Assembly: GCF_000739085.1 (NCBI RefSeq)
Contig: NZ_CP009110.1
Location: 2,046,001-2,110,000 of the forward strand
Direction: 5' to 3'
DNA length: 64,000 bases
Origin: Amycolatopsis methanolica 239
GTDB lineage: Bacteria > Actinomycetota > Actinomycetes > Mycobacteriales > Pseudonocardiaceae
The notes under the pieces were generated by a model. The model did not search any database. It was not told the DNA's origin and saw only the letters and a list, made by a program, of their open reading frames with translations. Shown here piece after piece: positions 1-7,969 of this stretch (within the stretch, counting starts at the first letter, position 1; each line of letters begins with the position of its first letter). The position numbers were made by a program, and so were the translations under genes.

Positions 1-2
1 TC

Positions 3-491
3 GTCGGCGACAGCACGGACGAGGACGCGCCGCGGGCCGCGCTGGACGCGGCGGCCGCCGAGTTCGGCACGCCGGACGTGCTCGTCTACAACGCGGCGGA
101 AATCCAAGCGGACGCGCCGGGCGAGCTGCCGGCGCGGGCTCAGCTGGACGCGTGGGCGGTGAACGTCGTGGGCGCGCTGACCGCCGCGGCGCACGTCGCC
201 CCGGCGATGGCCGACCGGGGCAGCGGCACGATCCTCGTCACCGGCGGGGTGCCGGAACCCAAGCCGGAGTACGTGAGCCTGTCCCTGGGCAAGGCCGGGG
301 TCCGCACGCTCGTCGCCCTGCTCGACGGGCGGTACGGGCCCGCCGGGGTGCACGTCGCGTCGGTGACCGTCGCCGGGCCGGGCGCGCCCGGCACCGCGTT
401 CGACCCGGACGAGATCGCCGAGCACTACTGGGACCTGCACACACAGCAGCGTCCGTGGTCGATCGAGGTCGTCCACGACGGTGGTGGGTGA
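3..491 (+). CDS. SDR-family oxidoreductase-like protein, C-terminal part (cut by window start)
   Basis: The reading frame is open from base 3 and ends at 491, so the start codon and the glycine-rich nucleotide-binding loop lie upstream of the window. The visible 162 residues keep SDR landmarks: a strand ending in VLVYNAA (the NNAG region), an NVVG segment, and ILVTGG before the active-site strand. The usual Tyr-x3-Lys pair reads L-S-L-G-K, so the Lys is kept but the Tyr is replaced. It may therefore be a non-catalytic or divergent SDR. The substrate cannot be judged. The next gene is convergent, 10 bases away. Confidence 0.75.
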   Translation, partial: VGDSTDEDAPRAALDAAAAEFGTPDVLVYNAAEIQADAPGELPARAQLDAWAVNVVGALTAAAHVAPAMADRGSGTILVTGGVPEPKPEYVSLSLGKAGVRTLVALLDGRYGPAGVHVASVTVAGPGAPGTAFDPDEIAEHYWDLHTQQRPWSIEVVHDGGG

Positions 492-501
492 GCGCCGGGG
501 T

Positions 502-1113
502 TCAGCGGATCCGCACGCCGAGCGCGACGGCCAGCACGAGGGCCTGCTCGGGGTCGATCGTCGCCCCGGCGACCTTCGTCTCCAGCGGGTTCAGCCCGGT
601 GATCTCGCTGCCCCGGAGGTCGCAACCAGACAGATCGGCGCTGTGCAGCCAGGCGCCGGACAGATCGCACCGGTGCACCGTGCCGCCGATCCGGGCGCCG
701 GTCAGGTCGGCCTCGCGCAGGCGCACGCCGCTGAACGACGCGCGCCGCAGGTCGGCGCCGGGCAGGCCGGTGAACGACCAGTCGCCGCCCTCGACGGTCA
801 GCAGGTCGAAGGTGCAGCGGTCGAACATCGAGCCGGTGGTCTTGCAGTCGGTGAAGGTGGCGTCGAAGAATGAGCACCCGGTGAACGTGCAGTTCAGGAA
901 CGCGGCGCCGGTGTGCCGGGAGGCGTTGAACCGGCTGTCGCGGAAGGTGCACTCGGTGAAGACCGCGCCCTCGGTGACCGCCTCGCTCAGGTCGGCGCGG
1001 ACGAACGCGACGCGCTCGTGCCGTTCGCCGTTGAGGTGCGCGCCCTCCCAGTCCTGACCGGTGACCGTCGAGCCGGTCGCGGGAGCCGGGGTGCCGTGCC
1101 TGCGTTCCGCCAC
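502..1113 (-). CDS. pentapeptide-repeat protein
   Basis: A 203-residue protein built of tandem five-residue repeats of the A(D/N)LxX / CxFxx type from about residue 38 to 175, for example FVRADLSEA, FTECTF, ADLRRASF and ADLSGCDLRGSE. These should fold as a right-handed quadrilateral beta-helix. Family members such as MfpA and Qnr mimic DNA and protect gyrase, but most pentapeptide proteins have no known role and nothing here picks one. There is no signal peptide or membrane segment, so it is probably cytosolic. It is divergent from the damaged hydrolase that starts 55 bases away. Confidence 0.85.
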   Translation of the reverse strand: MAERRHGTPAPATGSTVTGQDWEGAHLNGERHERVAFVRADLSEAVTEGAVFTECTFRDSRFNASRHTGAAFLNCTFTGCSFFDATFTDCKTTGSMFDRCTFDLLTVEGGDWSFTGLPGADLRRASFSGVRLREADLTGARIGGTVHRCDLSGAWLHSADLSGCDLRGSEITGLNPLETKVAGATIDPEQALVLAVALGVRIR

Positions 1114-1168
1114 CGCCCGAACCTACCCGGGTTTTTCCCGGCTGCTCGGCCGTGCGCGGCCGAGCAGC

Positions 1169-2052
1169 ATGATCCGGAGATCCTTCGTGTTGGCCGTGGC
1201 GGTGCTGCTCGCGTCGGTGGTGCCGGCGTCCGCGGCGACGGGCCTGGCGTTGCCGCGGCCCAGCGGCCCGCACCGGGTGGGGCGGACCGAGTTGCACCTG
1301 GTGGACGTGTCGCGGACCGATCCGTGGCGCGGCGGGCCGCGGGAGCTGATGGTCAGCCTGCACTACCCGGCGCTGCCCGGCCCTGGGCGCGACGCCGTGC
1401 CGCTGCCCGGGCGGTGGCCGGTGGTCGTGTACTCGCCGGGGCTGGATGAGCCGCGCACGTGGTGCACCGCGACGGCCGAGGACCTGGCGAGCCGCGGGTA
1501 CGTCGTGGTCAGCATCGACCACACGTGGGAGTCGCCGGAGGTGGAGTTCCCGGACGGCTCGGTGCGGACCATGGTCGACCCCGGCGAACCTGACGCGTTC
1601 CTGCGGACGGCGCTTCGACGTGCGGGGCGGCCGCGGCGCTGACGATGGCCGCCGACCCGCGCGTGGTGGCCGGGGTGAACCTGGACGGGAACCTGACGTG
1701 GTTCGACGGCAGCCTGATGCCGCCGGCCGAGGAGGGGCTGCGGGGGCCGTTCCTGCTGGTCGGCAAGGACGGCGAGACCGACACGGGCCCCGGCTGGAAC
1801 GCCTTCCGCGCGGCGACGCAGGGTTGGACGGCGCAGCCGCGGTTGCTCGGCTCGGAGCACGCGACGTTCACCGATGCCGCGGCGTTGGTGCCGCAGCTGG
1901 GCGTCCCACTGGGCACCCTCGACCCGGCGACCGCCGTGCGCACGCAGCGCGCGTTGGTGGCGTCGTTCTTCGACCGGTGGCTGCGCGACCGGAACGATCA
2001 CCTGCTGGACGGCCCGTCACCGCGCTCCCCGGAAATGGTGTTCGTGGACTGA
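1169..2052 (+). pseudogene. secreted alpha/beta-hydrolase (PAF-acetylhydrolase-like), internally deleted
   Basis: ATG at 1169 opens a signal peptide (MIRRSFVLAVAVLLASVVPASAA) followed by a lipase/PAF-acetylhydrolase-like core (VVVYSPGL; GYVVVSIDHTWES; MVDPGEPDAF). This frame stops at 1640-1642. The protein resumes in another frame from about 1620 with AAALTMAADPRVVAGVNLDG and runs to 2052. In this family the segment between DAFLRTAL and AALTMAADPR holds the GHSxGG nucleophile elbow. It is missing here, so about 100-120 bases appear lost as well as the frame. The product cannot be an active hydrolase as written. An assembly collapse is the alternative to true decay. Confidence 0.75.
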
Positions 2053-2053
2053 G

Positions 2054-2611
2054 CTAGTCGACGAGCCAGGCGATTCCCGCGACGGAGAACATGCCCACGT
2101 ACACGCCGGCGAGGATGGTGAGGTTGCCGGCCCAGATCCGCTTCGTCACCACCTCGGCCGAGCCTTGGGCCAGTGCGCGCTGCCGTGCCGCCTCGATGCG
2201 TTCTTTCATCGCGCGCTGCGTGCGGTTGTGGCGGACGGTGGCGGCGAGCGACTCCGCGCCGGTGCTCGGTTTCACGACTTTGCCGTCGGACAACAGGATT
2301 CGCAGAGCGGGCCGGGCTTCCAGCCTGCTCACCGCCGACCACGGGATCGAGTACCGGGTGAAGAAGTTGTGGACCACAAGACCGCTCTCCTTGACTTCCA
2401 CCCTGACCTGCAGGTATCTGATCGGCCCCCAGAACCCCCATCCGGTGGCGAGTACCAATTCGGCGATGTTGCCGAAGGGATCTCCGCGGGAGATGCCGTC
2501 GGCTACCACCCAGATGAACAGGATCGCGACTGCGAGTGCGGCGACAGCGATGTACCACTGTTCTCCGCCCCGTCGCAGAACCGTGATCGTCTCGCCGCGC
2601 ATTCGTCTCAC
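2054..2611 (-). CDS. membrane protein with bacterial PH-like domain
   Basis: A 185-residue protein with two hydrophobic helices near the N-terminus (about residues 19-37 and 48-62), a beta-rich middle (VRVEVKESGLVVHNFFTRYSIPW, then LEARPALRILLSDGK) typical of actinobacterial PH-domain (bPH_6, CFP-6-like) proteins, a charged helix (RTQRAMKERIEAARQRALAQG) and a C-terminal hydrophobic helix. The family sits in the cytoplasmic membrane and its role is not established. The ATG at 2611 is followed by another at 2602; either may be used. It converges on the damaged hydrolase with a 1-base gap. Confidence 0.7.
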   Translation of the reverse strand: MRRMRGETITVLRRGGEQWYIAVAALAVAILFIWVVADGISRGDPFGNIAELVLATGWGFWGPIRYLQVRVEVKESGLVVHNFFTRYSIPWSAVSRLEARPALRILLSDGKVVKPSTGAESLAATVRHNRTQRAMKERIEAARQRALAQGSAEVVTKRIWAGNLTILAGVYVGMFSVAGIAWLVD

Positions 2612-2645
2612 CTCGGGTCGTTGGAACCTCTGTCAGGATGGGCCG

Positions 2646-3280
2646 ATGCTGGCCGACCACTTCCCGTTGCTCGCGCTGCGGGTGCGGACCCCTCGGCTCG
2701 AACTACGCCTGCCTGCGCCGGAGGAGCTCGCGGCGCTCGCGGAGCTCGCCGCGGAGGGGGTGAACGACCCGGGAAGCATGCCGTTCCTCGTGCCGTGGAC
2801 CGACCAGGAACCGGCGCTCGTGGCGCGGTCGCTCGTGCAGTTCCACTGGCTCCGGCTGGGCCGGTGGAGCCCGGACGACTGGGGCCTCGACCTCGTCGTC
2901 TTCCGCGACGGCGAGGTGCTCGGCCAGCAGAGCGTCAGCGCGAAGCGGTTCGCCATCACCCGCGAGGTCCACACCGGCTCGTGGGTCGGCCGCCGGCACC
3001 AGGGCCAGGGCATCGGCACGGAAATGCGCCGCGCGGTGCTGCACCTGGCCTTCGCGGGCCTCGGCGCGGAGGAGGCGGTCTCCGGCGCGTCGAGGACAAC
3101 GCCGCCTCCCTCGCGGTCTCCCGCAAGCTCGGCTACCGGCCCGACGGCGTCGCGCGGCACGTGGTCCGCGACGCGCTCGCCGTCGAGCACCGGCTGCGCC
3201 TCGGCCGCGACGCGTGGCGCGACGAGGTCCCGGTGACGATCGAGGGTTTGCCGCCCTGCCTGCCGCTCTTCGGGATCTGA
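2646..3280 (+). pseudogene. GNAT-family N-acetyltransferase, single-base frameshift
   Basis: From ATG 2646 the protein reads as a RimJ/RimL-type acetyltransferase: TPRLELRLPAPEE at the start, EVHTGSWVG on the central strand and the acetyl-CoA loop RRHQGQGIGTEMR. The frame is lost near 3089-3091, where the expected Gly-Ala-Phe-Glu-Asp-Asn lacks one base (a T of the Phe codon). The neighbouring frame then continues the family perfectly (EDNAASLAVSRKLGYRPDG) to the stop at 3280. One inserted base would restore about 211 residues, the normal size. Everything else is intact, so this is either a very recent mutation or a base-call error. Confidence 0.8.
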
Positions 3281-3286
3281 CCGGAC

Positions 3287-3865
3287 TCAGAACACGGCGA
3301 GCCGGTCCACCAGCAGTTCCGTCCGCCGCTCGGCGTCCGCCGGCGGCAGCCGTCCCGCCCGGGTCAGCGTCGCCAGCCCGTGCAGGGCAGCCCAGAACAC
3401 CTCGGTGAACAACCCCGGGTGCACGCCGTCGCCGGCGACCTCGCTGAGGTTCTCCAGCAGCGCGGCGAACCCATCCTTCAGCGGTTCCGGCGTGTCCTCC
3501 TGCGCGAACGCCAGTCCGCCGTCGAGCTGGAACATGGCGTCGTAGACCGCCGGGTGGCGGGTGGCGAAGTCGAGATAGGCGCGGGCGAGCGCGGTGACCC
3601 GCGCACGCGGCCCGTCCGCGGCGGCGGCCGCGGCCCGCAGCGCCGTGGCCAGCTCCGTGGCGCCCTGCAGGGCGACGGCGCCGATGATCTCGCGTTTGCC
3701 GCGGAAGTGGCTGTAGAGAACCGGCTGGCTGTATTCGATGCGCTCGGCGAGCCTGCGGGTGGTGACCGCGTCCCAGCCCTGCTGTTCGGCGAGTTCGCGG
3801 GCCGTCGCCAAGATCAGGCGCTCCCGGTTCGCCCGCTCGCGCTCCTTGCGTTCCTGTACCGACAC
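3287..3865 (-). CDS. TetR/AcrR-family transcriptional regulator
   Basis: A 192-residue regulator. The N-terminal HTH is clear (ILATARELAEQQGWDAVTTRRLAERIEYSQPVLYSHFRGKREII), followed by a WHG/TetR_C-type ligand domain. It is divergent from the DUF1772 membrane gene starting at 3957, and the 91 bases between them hold repeated CTAGC palindromes that look like its operator. It probably represses itself and the DUF1772-DoxX pair. The inducer is unknown. The very charged start (VQERKERERANRERL) is typical of the family. Confidence 0.9.
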   Translation of the reverse strand: MSVQERKERERANRERLILATARELAEQQGWDAVTTRRLAERIEYSQPVLYSHFRGKREIIGAVALQGATELATALRAAAAAADGPRARVTALARAYLDFATRHPAVYDAMFQLDGGLAFAQEDTPEPLKDGFAALLENLSEVAGDGVHPGLFTEVFWAALHGLATLTRAGRLPPADAERRTELLVDRLAVF

Positions 3866-3873
3866 GACTCGAT

Positions 3874-3938
3874 GCTAGCACTGCTAGACAATCGAGCAAT
3901 GTTTGAGCTAGCATTGCCACATCGGCTAGCAGCGCTAG
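3874..3938. promoter_or_regulatory. probable TetR operator with repeated GCTAGC palindromes
   Basis: Between the divergent TetR and DUF1772 genes lie GCTAGCACTGCTAG (3874-3887, containing the 13-bp perfect palindrome CTAGCA-C-TGCTAG) and GCTAGCAGCGCTAG (3925-3938), plus a GCTAGCA half at 3907-3913. The two full copies are 51 bases apart, close to five helical turns. CTAG is normally rare in such GC-rich DNA, so three copies in 65 bases is unlikely to be chance. Assignment to the adjacent TetR is inference. Confidence 0.7.
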
Positions 3939-3956
3939 ATTTGCAGAGGAGTCGCC

Positions 3957-4403
3957 ATGCTCAACACGCTCGAGGTGCTCACCACCGTCGTCGTCGGCGT
4001 GATGGTGGGGGTGGAGTTCTCGGTCGCCTTCGTCATCAACCCGATCGTCGCCCGCCTCCCGGACGACAGCACCCTGCTCGCCCGCGCCCACGGCGGCCGG
4101 ATGCTCGGCGCCGTGATGCCGGTCTGGTACCTCACCTCGCTCGCCCTCGTCGCGGTCTGGGCCGTCGCCGGGTGGCGCCACGACGGCGCCGGTCTCGTCG
4201 TCACCGCCGGCGCGCTGCTGATCGTCAGCGTGATCATGTCGGTCCTGCTGCTCGTCCCGATCAACAACCGGGGCAAGACGTGGACCCCGGAGAACCGGCC
4301 CGCGGACTGGAAGCAGCAGGCGCAGCGCTGGGACCGCTTCCACTACATCCGCGTCGCTGTCATCATCGCCGCCTTCGCCCTGCTGGCCGCCGCCCTCGGC
4401 TGA
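3957..4403 (+). CDS. DUF1772 / anthrone-oxygenase-like membrane protein
   Basis: A 148-residue integral membrane protein with four predicted helices, the last two around ALLIVSVIMSVLLLVPI and VAVIIAAFALLAAALG, separated by the hydrophilic loop NNRGKTWTPENRPADWKQQAQRWDRFHYIR. The loop NNR..W....P.DW....QRWDRFH..R is the DUF1772 signature. Fungal relatives act as anthrone oxygenases, but most bacterial members have no tested function. It starts 16 bases after the last CTAGC operator copy and is followed by a DoxX-like gene 26 bases downstream, so the two are probably one TetR-controlled transcript. Confidence 0.8.
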   Translation: MLNTLEVLTTVVVGVMVGVEFSVAFVINPIVARLPDDSTLLARAHGGRMLGAVMPVWYLTSLALVAVWAVAGWRHDGAGLVVTAGALLIVSVIMSVLLLVPINNRGKTWTPENRPADWKQQAQRWDRFHYIRVAVIIAAFALLAAALG

Positions 4404-4429
4404 GCCCGAGCGGGATCTGGAGTCGACCC

Positions 4430-4810
4430 GTGCGCGTGGGGGAGTGGGCGGCCCGATGGGTGCCGCCGGGGGCGGTGGCCGCCGTGTGGGTTTACCAAGG
4501 GCTCGTCGCGAAGGTGCTGGGCGCCCGGCCGGACGAGCGGGCGATCCTCGAATCCGTGCCGGTGCTCGGCGGGGATGCCGCGGTGGTGCTGGTGCTGATC
4601 GGCCTCGCCGAGGTCGCCCTCGGCGGGTGGGTGCTGACCGGCTGGGCGCCGCGCACCGCCGTGGCCGTGCAGACCGTGTTGCTCGCCGGGTTCAACGCGG
4701 GCGGCCTCGCCTTCGGCGGCGGGCACATCGCCGAACCGCTGAATCTGGTGCTGCACAACGTCGTCCTGCTCGTCCTGGCCTGGCTCGTCGCCACGCGGCG
4801 GCACCGGTGA
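4430..4810 (+). CDS. DoxX-like membrane protein
   Basis: A 126-residue protein from GTG 4430, which has a GGAG Shine-Dalgarno sequence at 4419-4422; GTG 4436 is possible too. It holds about four membrane helices (VAAVWVYQGLVAKVLG; VVLVLIGLAEVALGGWVLTGW; VAVQTVLLAGFNAGGL; NLVLHNVVLLVLAWLVA). The WVYQGLVAKV start and IAEPLNLVLHN before the last helix match the DoxX-like family. DoxX proteins sit in the inner membrane, and some mycobacterial relatives partner with oxidoreductases. It probably shares the TetR-controlled transcript with the upstream DUF1772 gene. Confidence 0.75.
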   Translation: MRVGEWAARWVPPGAVAAVWVYQGLVAKVLGARPDERAILESVPVLGGDAAVVLVLIGLAEVALGGWVLTGWAPRTAVAVQTVLLAGFNAGGLAFGGGHIAEPLNLVLHNVVLLVLAWLVATRRHR

Positions 4811-4829
4811 ACCCGTGGGCGGGCCGGCA

Positions 4830-5090
4830 GGGCCTGCTGTTCGGCTGGGCTACGAGGACCCGGACGTCGAACTCCGCGCCCTGCCCGCGGGCGCGCACGA
4901 ACACCAGCACCGGGACCGGCCACCGCCGCCGCACGGCCAGCCCGATCACGACGGCCACGGCGACCGAGCCGTCCAGCCGCCAGCCGGTGTCCTCGCGCAG
5001 CAGGTTGCCGCCGACGGCGACGTCCACCGCGATCAGGAAGCACGGCCGGCAGCATGGCGGCGGCGTGCGAACGCCACGGCGAAGGGCTCA
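4830..5090 (-). pseudogene. possible remnant of a membrane sensor (histidine-kinase-like N-terminus)
   Basis: On the minus strand from 5027 there is a stretch reading MDVAVGGNLLREDTGWRLDG followed by VAVAVVIGLAVRRRWPVPVLVFV. A hydrophobic helix ending in RRRWP is common at the N-terminus of actinobacterial NarL-type sensor kinases. A start further upstream near 5085 is offset by a frame change, and no kinase core follows. I read it as a decayed fragment and see no intact gene in 4811-5223. Low confidence. Confidence 0.3.
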
Positions 5091-5223
5091 TTCCTCGCAC
5101 GATATCCGGGCGCCCTGCCCCGCACGTCCGTCCGCGGCGGTCATACCCAGGTCGGACGCCGTCGGCCGGAAGTGTCCGCCGTGGGCCGATCCGCCGCGAC
5201 CCGGACGGTGACAGGTTCGCCGC

Positions 5224-5898
5224 ATGACTCGTGAACCGCGCTGGACCACCGGCCTGGCGGTGATCGCCGCCCCGCTGCTGCTCACCGGGATGCTGTTGCG
5301 CCTCCCGGTCCCGTTCTTCTTCCCCCACCAGCTCGCCGCGGCCGCCGACCACCCCGGGCAGGTGGCCGCCGCCTACACCTGCGTGCTCGCCGGAACGCTC
5401 CTGCTGTGCCCGGCGGTGCTCACGCTCGCCGCGCGGGTCAGGTCCCGGCCGGGCTTCCTGGGCGCGGTCCTCGTCGTGACTGGGCTGTTCGCGCGGGTCT
5501 TCCACGCCGGGTTCGACCAGGCCGCCCTCGCGCTGGCCCGCCACCGAGGGGCCGGGTTCGCCACCGCGTTCGTCGCCGACGCCTACGGCGATACGCACCT
5601 GTTCAGCTACCTTTCGTTCACGATCATGCTCGGCTGGCCGGTGCTCGCGTTCGCCGCCTGGCGGGCGCGCGTGCTGCACCCGGTCCAGGCGGTGGGGCTG
5701 GTGGTGATGGCGGCCATGCCGCTCGGGGTGCTCAAGGGGACGACCGCGCTGTCCCTCGTAGCCGTGGCGGGCGTGGCCGTGGCGCTCGTGCCCGAGGGGC
5801 CGCGCCTGCTCCGCACCGCGCCGCGGCCGGACTTCCGGCTGGTGGCCGTCGCGGTGCCGGCGGTGGGCCTGCTCGCGTACGTCAGCACCCTCGGGTGA
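5224..5898 (+). CDS. integral membrane protein of unknown function
   Basis: A 224-residue protein with about six hydrophobic helices spread along its length and almost no soluble part. It begins with ATG 5224 and ends in LVAVAVPAVGLLAYVSTLG. The charged face HAGFDQAALALARHRGAGFA and the motif DAYGDTHLFSYLSF between helices are the only distinctive soluble segments. I do not recognise a named family. It stands alone, 38 bases before the HAD hydrolase. Confidence 0.7.
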   Translation: MTREPRWTTGLAVIAAPLLLTGMLLRLPVPFFFPHQLAAAADHPGQVAAAYTCVLAGTLLLCPAVLTLAARVRSRPGFLGAVLVVTGLFARVFHAGFDQAALALARHRGAGFATAFVADAYGDTHLFSYLSFTIMLGWPVLAFAAWRARVLHPVQAVGLVVMAAMPLGVLKGTTALSLVAVAGVAVALVPEGPRLLRTAPRPDFRLVAVAVPAVGLLAYVSTLG

Positions 5899-5936
5899 GC
5901 GTTTCCCGGCCCGGGGACGTGGGCAATCTGCCGGGC

Positions 5937-6599
5937 ATGGCCAAGGTTCTCGTGCTCGATGTGGACGGCACGCTGGTGGACACCAACTACCACCACGCGC
6001 TCGCGTGGTTCCGCGCCTTCCGCCGTCACGGTGTGACGGTGCCCGTGTGGCGCCTGCACCGCGCCATCGGCATGGGTGGTGACCAGCTGGTGCCCGAAGT
6101 CGCCGGGCAGGAGGTCGAGGACTCCTGCGGCGACGAGGTCCGGGCCAAGTGGAAGGAGCTCGTCGACGGGATGCTGCCCGAGGTGTGCGCGCTCGACGGC
6201 GCGCACGAGCTGCTCCAGGCCGCCGACGACGCCGGCTACCGCGTGGTGCTGGCCAGCTCCGGCAAGCCCGACCACGTCGACCACTACCTCGACCTCATCG
6301 ACGGCCGTGAGCTGGCGGCGGACTGGACCAGCTCGCAGGACGTCGAGGCCACCAAACCGGAGCCGGACCTGCTGGAGGTCGCGCTGGAGAAGGTGCGGGG
6401 CGAGGAGGCCGTGGTGATCGGCGACTCGGTGTGGGACTGTGTCGCCGCGCGCCGCATCGGCCTGCCGTCCGTCGGGCTGCTCACCGGTGGGTTCTCCGCC
6501 GCGGAGCTCACGGACGCCGGCGCCGCCCGGACATTCACCGACCTGGGTGAACTCCGGGCGAGCCTGGACGACCTGCCGTTCGGGTCCTCGCCGCGCTGA
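5937..6599 (+). CDS. HAD-superfamily hydrolase (phosphoglycolate-phosphatase-like)
   Basis: A 220-residue HAD phosphatase. Motif I is VLVLDVDGTLVDTNYHHALA (nucleophile Asp and Asp+2), motif II is VVLASSGK (Ser), motif III Lys sits in ATKPEPDLLEVAL, and motif IV is VVIGDSVWDCVAARRIGL. An alpha-helical cap lies between motifs I and II, as in subfamily IA phosphatases such as Gph. The substrate is probably a small phosphorylated metabolite and cannot be fixed from sequence. ATG 5937 places motif I at residue 5, as normal. Confidence 0.88.
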   Translation: MAKVLVLDVDGTLVDTNYHHALAWFRAFRRHGVTVPVWRLHRAIGMGGDQLVPEVAGQEVEDSCGDEVRAKWKELVDGMLPEVCALDGAHELLQAADDAGYRVVLASSGKPDHVDHYLDLIDGRELAADWTSSQDVEATKPEPDLLEVALEKVRGEEAVVIGDSVWDCVAARRIGLPSVGLLTGGFSAAELTDAGAARTFTDLGELRASLDDLPFGSSPR

Positions 6600-6682
6600 T
6601 CACCGCTGCAGGTGCGGGCACGTCGGCGAGCTGGGTGGGCGCCTGGCGAGCTGCGGTTTGGGGCGTCGCCGCGCTGCGGTCC

Positions 6683-7969
6683 TTAGCGCTGCAGGTGCGC
6701 GGGCACGTCGTCGACCGGGACGCGGGTCTGCTCGCCCGAGGTCATGTCCCGCACCGTCACCTCGCCGGCCTCCTGCTCGGCCGGGCCGTAGATCAGGACC
6801 GTGCGCGCCCGCTGGTCGTTCGCCCACTTCAACTGGCGCGCGAGCTTGCCGGACGTGCCCAGGTAGACGCCCGTGCGCAGGCCCTGCGCGCGCAGCCGGT
6901 TCGCCAGCCGCAGCACCTCGTCCTCCGCGCCGAGCACGGTGAGCGCCACGTCCAGGCCAGCGGCCTCGGCGTCGGCCGCGGCCTGACCGGCGAGGATCCG
7001 CTCCAGGCCGATCGACCCGCCGCACGCGGGCATGTCCGGGCCGCCGAGCTTCGCGACCAGCCCGTCGTAGCGGCCGCCGGACGAGATCGACCCCGGGTAG
7101 CCGGCGGCGGTGACCTCGAAGATCGGGCCCGTGTAGTAGTCCAGGCCGCGCACCATCCGCGGGGTGAACACGACCCGCCCGGACGGCAGCCCCGCGGTCA
7201 GCTCCACGAGCTTGTCGACCTCGGCGAGGCCCGCGCGGCCGCGCTCGGTGGTGTCGAGCTGCTTGCGGATGCGGTCGGTGTCGGTGGCGATGACATCCCC
7301 GACCAGGCTCTCCGCGGTCTCGGTGGCCAGGCCGCGGTCGGCCAGCTCCGCGATCACCGCGTCCGGGGTGGCCTTGTCCAGCTTGTCGAGGCTGCCGAGC
7401 ACCTTCGTGCCGGCCTCCTCGGGGATGCCGTAGGCCTCGAGCAGGCCATGCAGCGCCTGGCGGCTGTTGACCAGGAAGCGGAAGTCCGCGACGCCCAGCG
7501 CGATCAGCGCGTCGTTGATCGCCCACAGCGTCTCGGCGTCGGCGAGCGGGGACGACGAGCCGACGGTGTCGAGGTCACACTGCACGAACTCGCGGAACCG
7601 GCCTTGCGCGGGGCGGTCGGCGCGCCACACCGGGCCGATGGCGTAGCGCTTGTAGGGCGAGGGCAGTTTGCTGCCGTAGGTGCCCATCACCCGGGCGAGC
7701 GGCACGGTGTGGTCGTAGCGCAGCGCCAGGTCGGCCTCGCCGCTGGCCTCGTGCACCCCGCGCTTGAGGATCTTGAAGATCAGGGCGGACGCGTCGTCGC
7801 CGAGCTTGCCCGCGAACACCTCGAGGCGTTCGAACGCCGGGGTCTCCAGGGGGTCGAAGCCGTAGCGCTCGAAGACCGCGCTGACGGTGTCGAACGCCGC
7901 CTTCCGGCGACGCACGTCGTCGGCCAGGAAGTCGCGGGTACCTGAAGGTGGCTCGGCGGCCTTCGCCAT
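6683..7969 (-). CDS. hisS: histidine--tRNA ligase
   Basis: A 428-residue class II aminoacyl-tRNA synthetase that charges tRNA-His with histidine. Motif 2 is GPVWRADRPAQGRFREFVQCDLDTVG, the histidine-specific loop is RGLDYYTGPIFE, and motif 3 is PACGGSIGLERIL. The C-terminal anticodon-binding domain covers about residues 325-425 (LDVALTVLGAEDEV to DVPAHLQR). Motif 2 is of the CD(I/L)D type rather than the Phe-His-Gln type of E. coli. The usual actinobacterial neighbours of hisS are absent, so this could be a second copy. The 5' leader contains a long stem-loop (8041-8101). Confidence 0.93.
   Translation of the reverse strand: MAKAAEPPSGTRDFLADDVRRRKAAFDTVSAVFERYGFDPLETPAFERLEVFAGKLGDDASALIFKILKRGVHEASGEADLALRYDHTVPLARVMGTYGSKLPSPYKRYAIGPVWRADRPAQGRFREFVQCDLDTVGSSSPLADAETLWAINDALIALGVADFRFLVNSRQALHGLLEAYGIPEEAGTKVLGSLDKLDKATPDAVIAELADRGLATETAESLVGDVIATDTDRIRKQLDTTERGRAGLAEVDKLVELTAGLPSGRVVFTPRMVRGLDYYTGPIFEVTAAGYPGSISSGGRYDGLVAKLGGPDMPACGGSIGLERILAGQAAADAEAAGLDVALTVLGAEDEVLRLANRLRAQGLRTGVYLGTSGKLARQLKWANDQRARTVLIYGPAEQEAGEVTVRDMTSGEQTRVPVDDVPAHLQR

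Noticed and set aside
152-1522. Long open frames on both strands over the SDR, pentapeptide and hydrolase genes
   Set aside because: Their composition is Arg/Ala/Gly-dominated and they cross gene borders. The proteins in the chosen frames carry clear family motifs.
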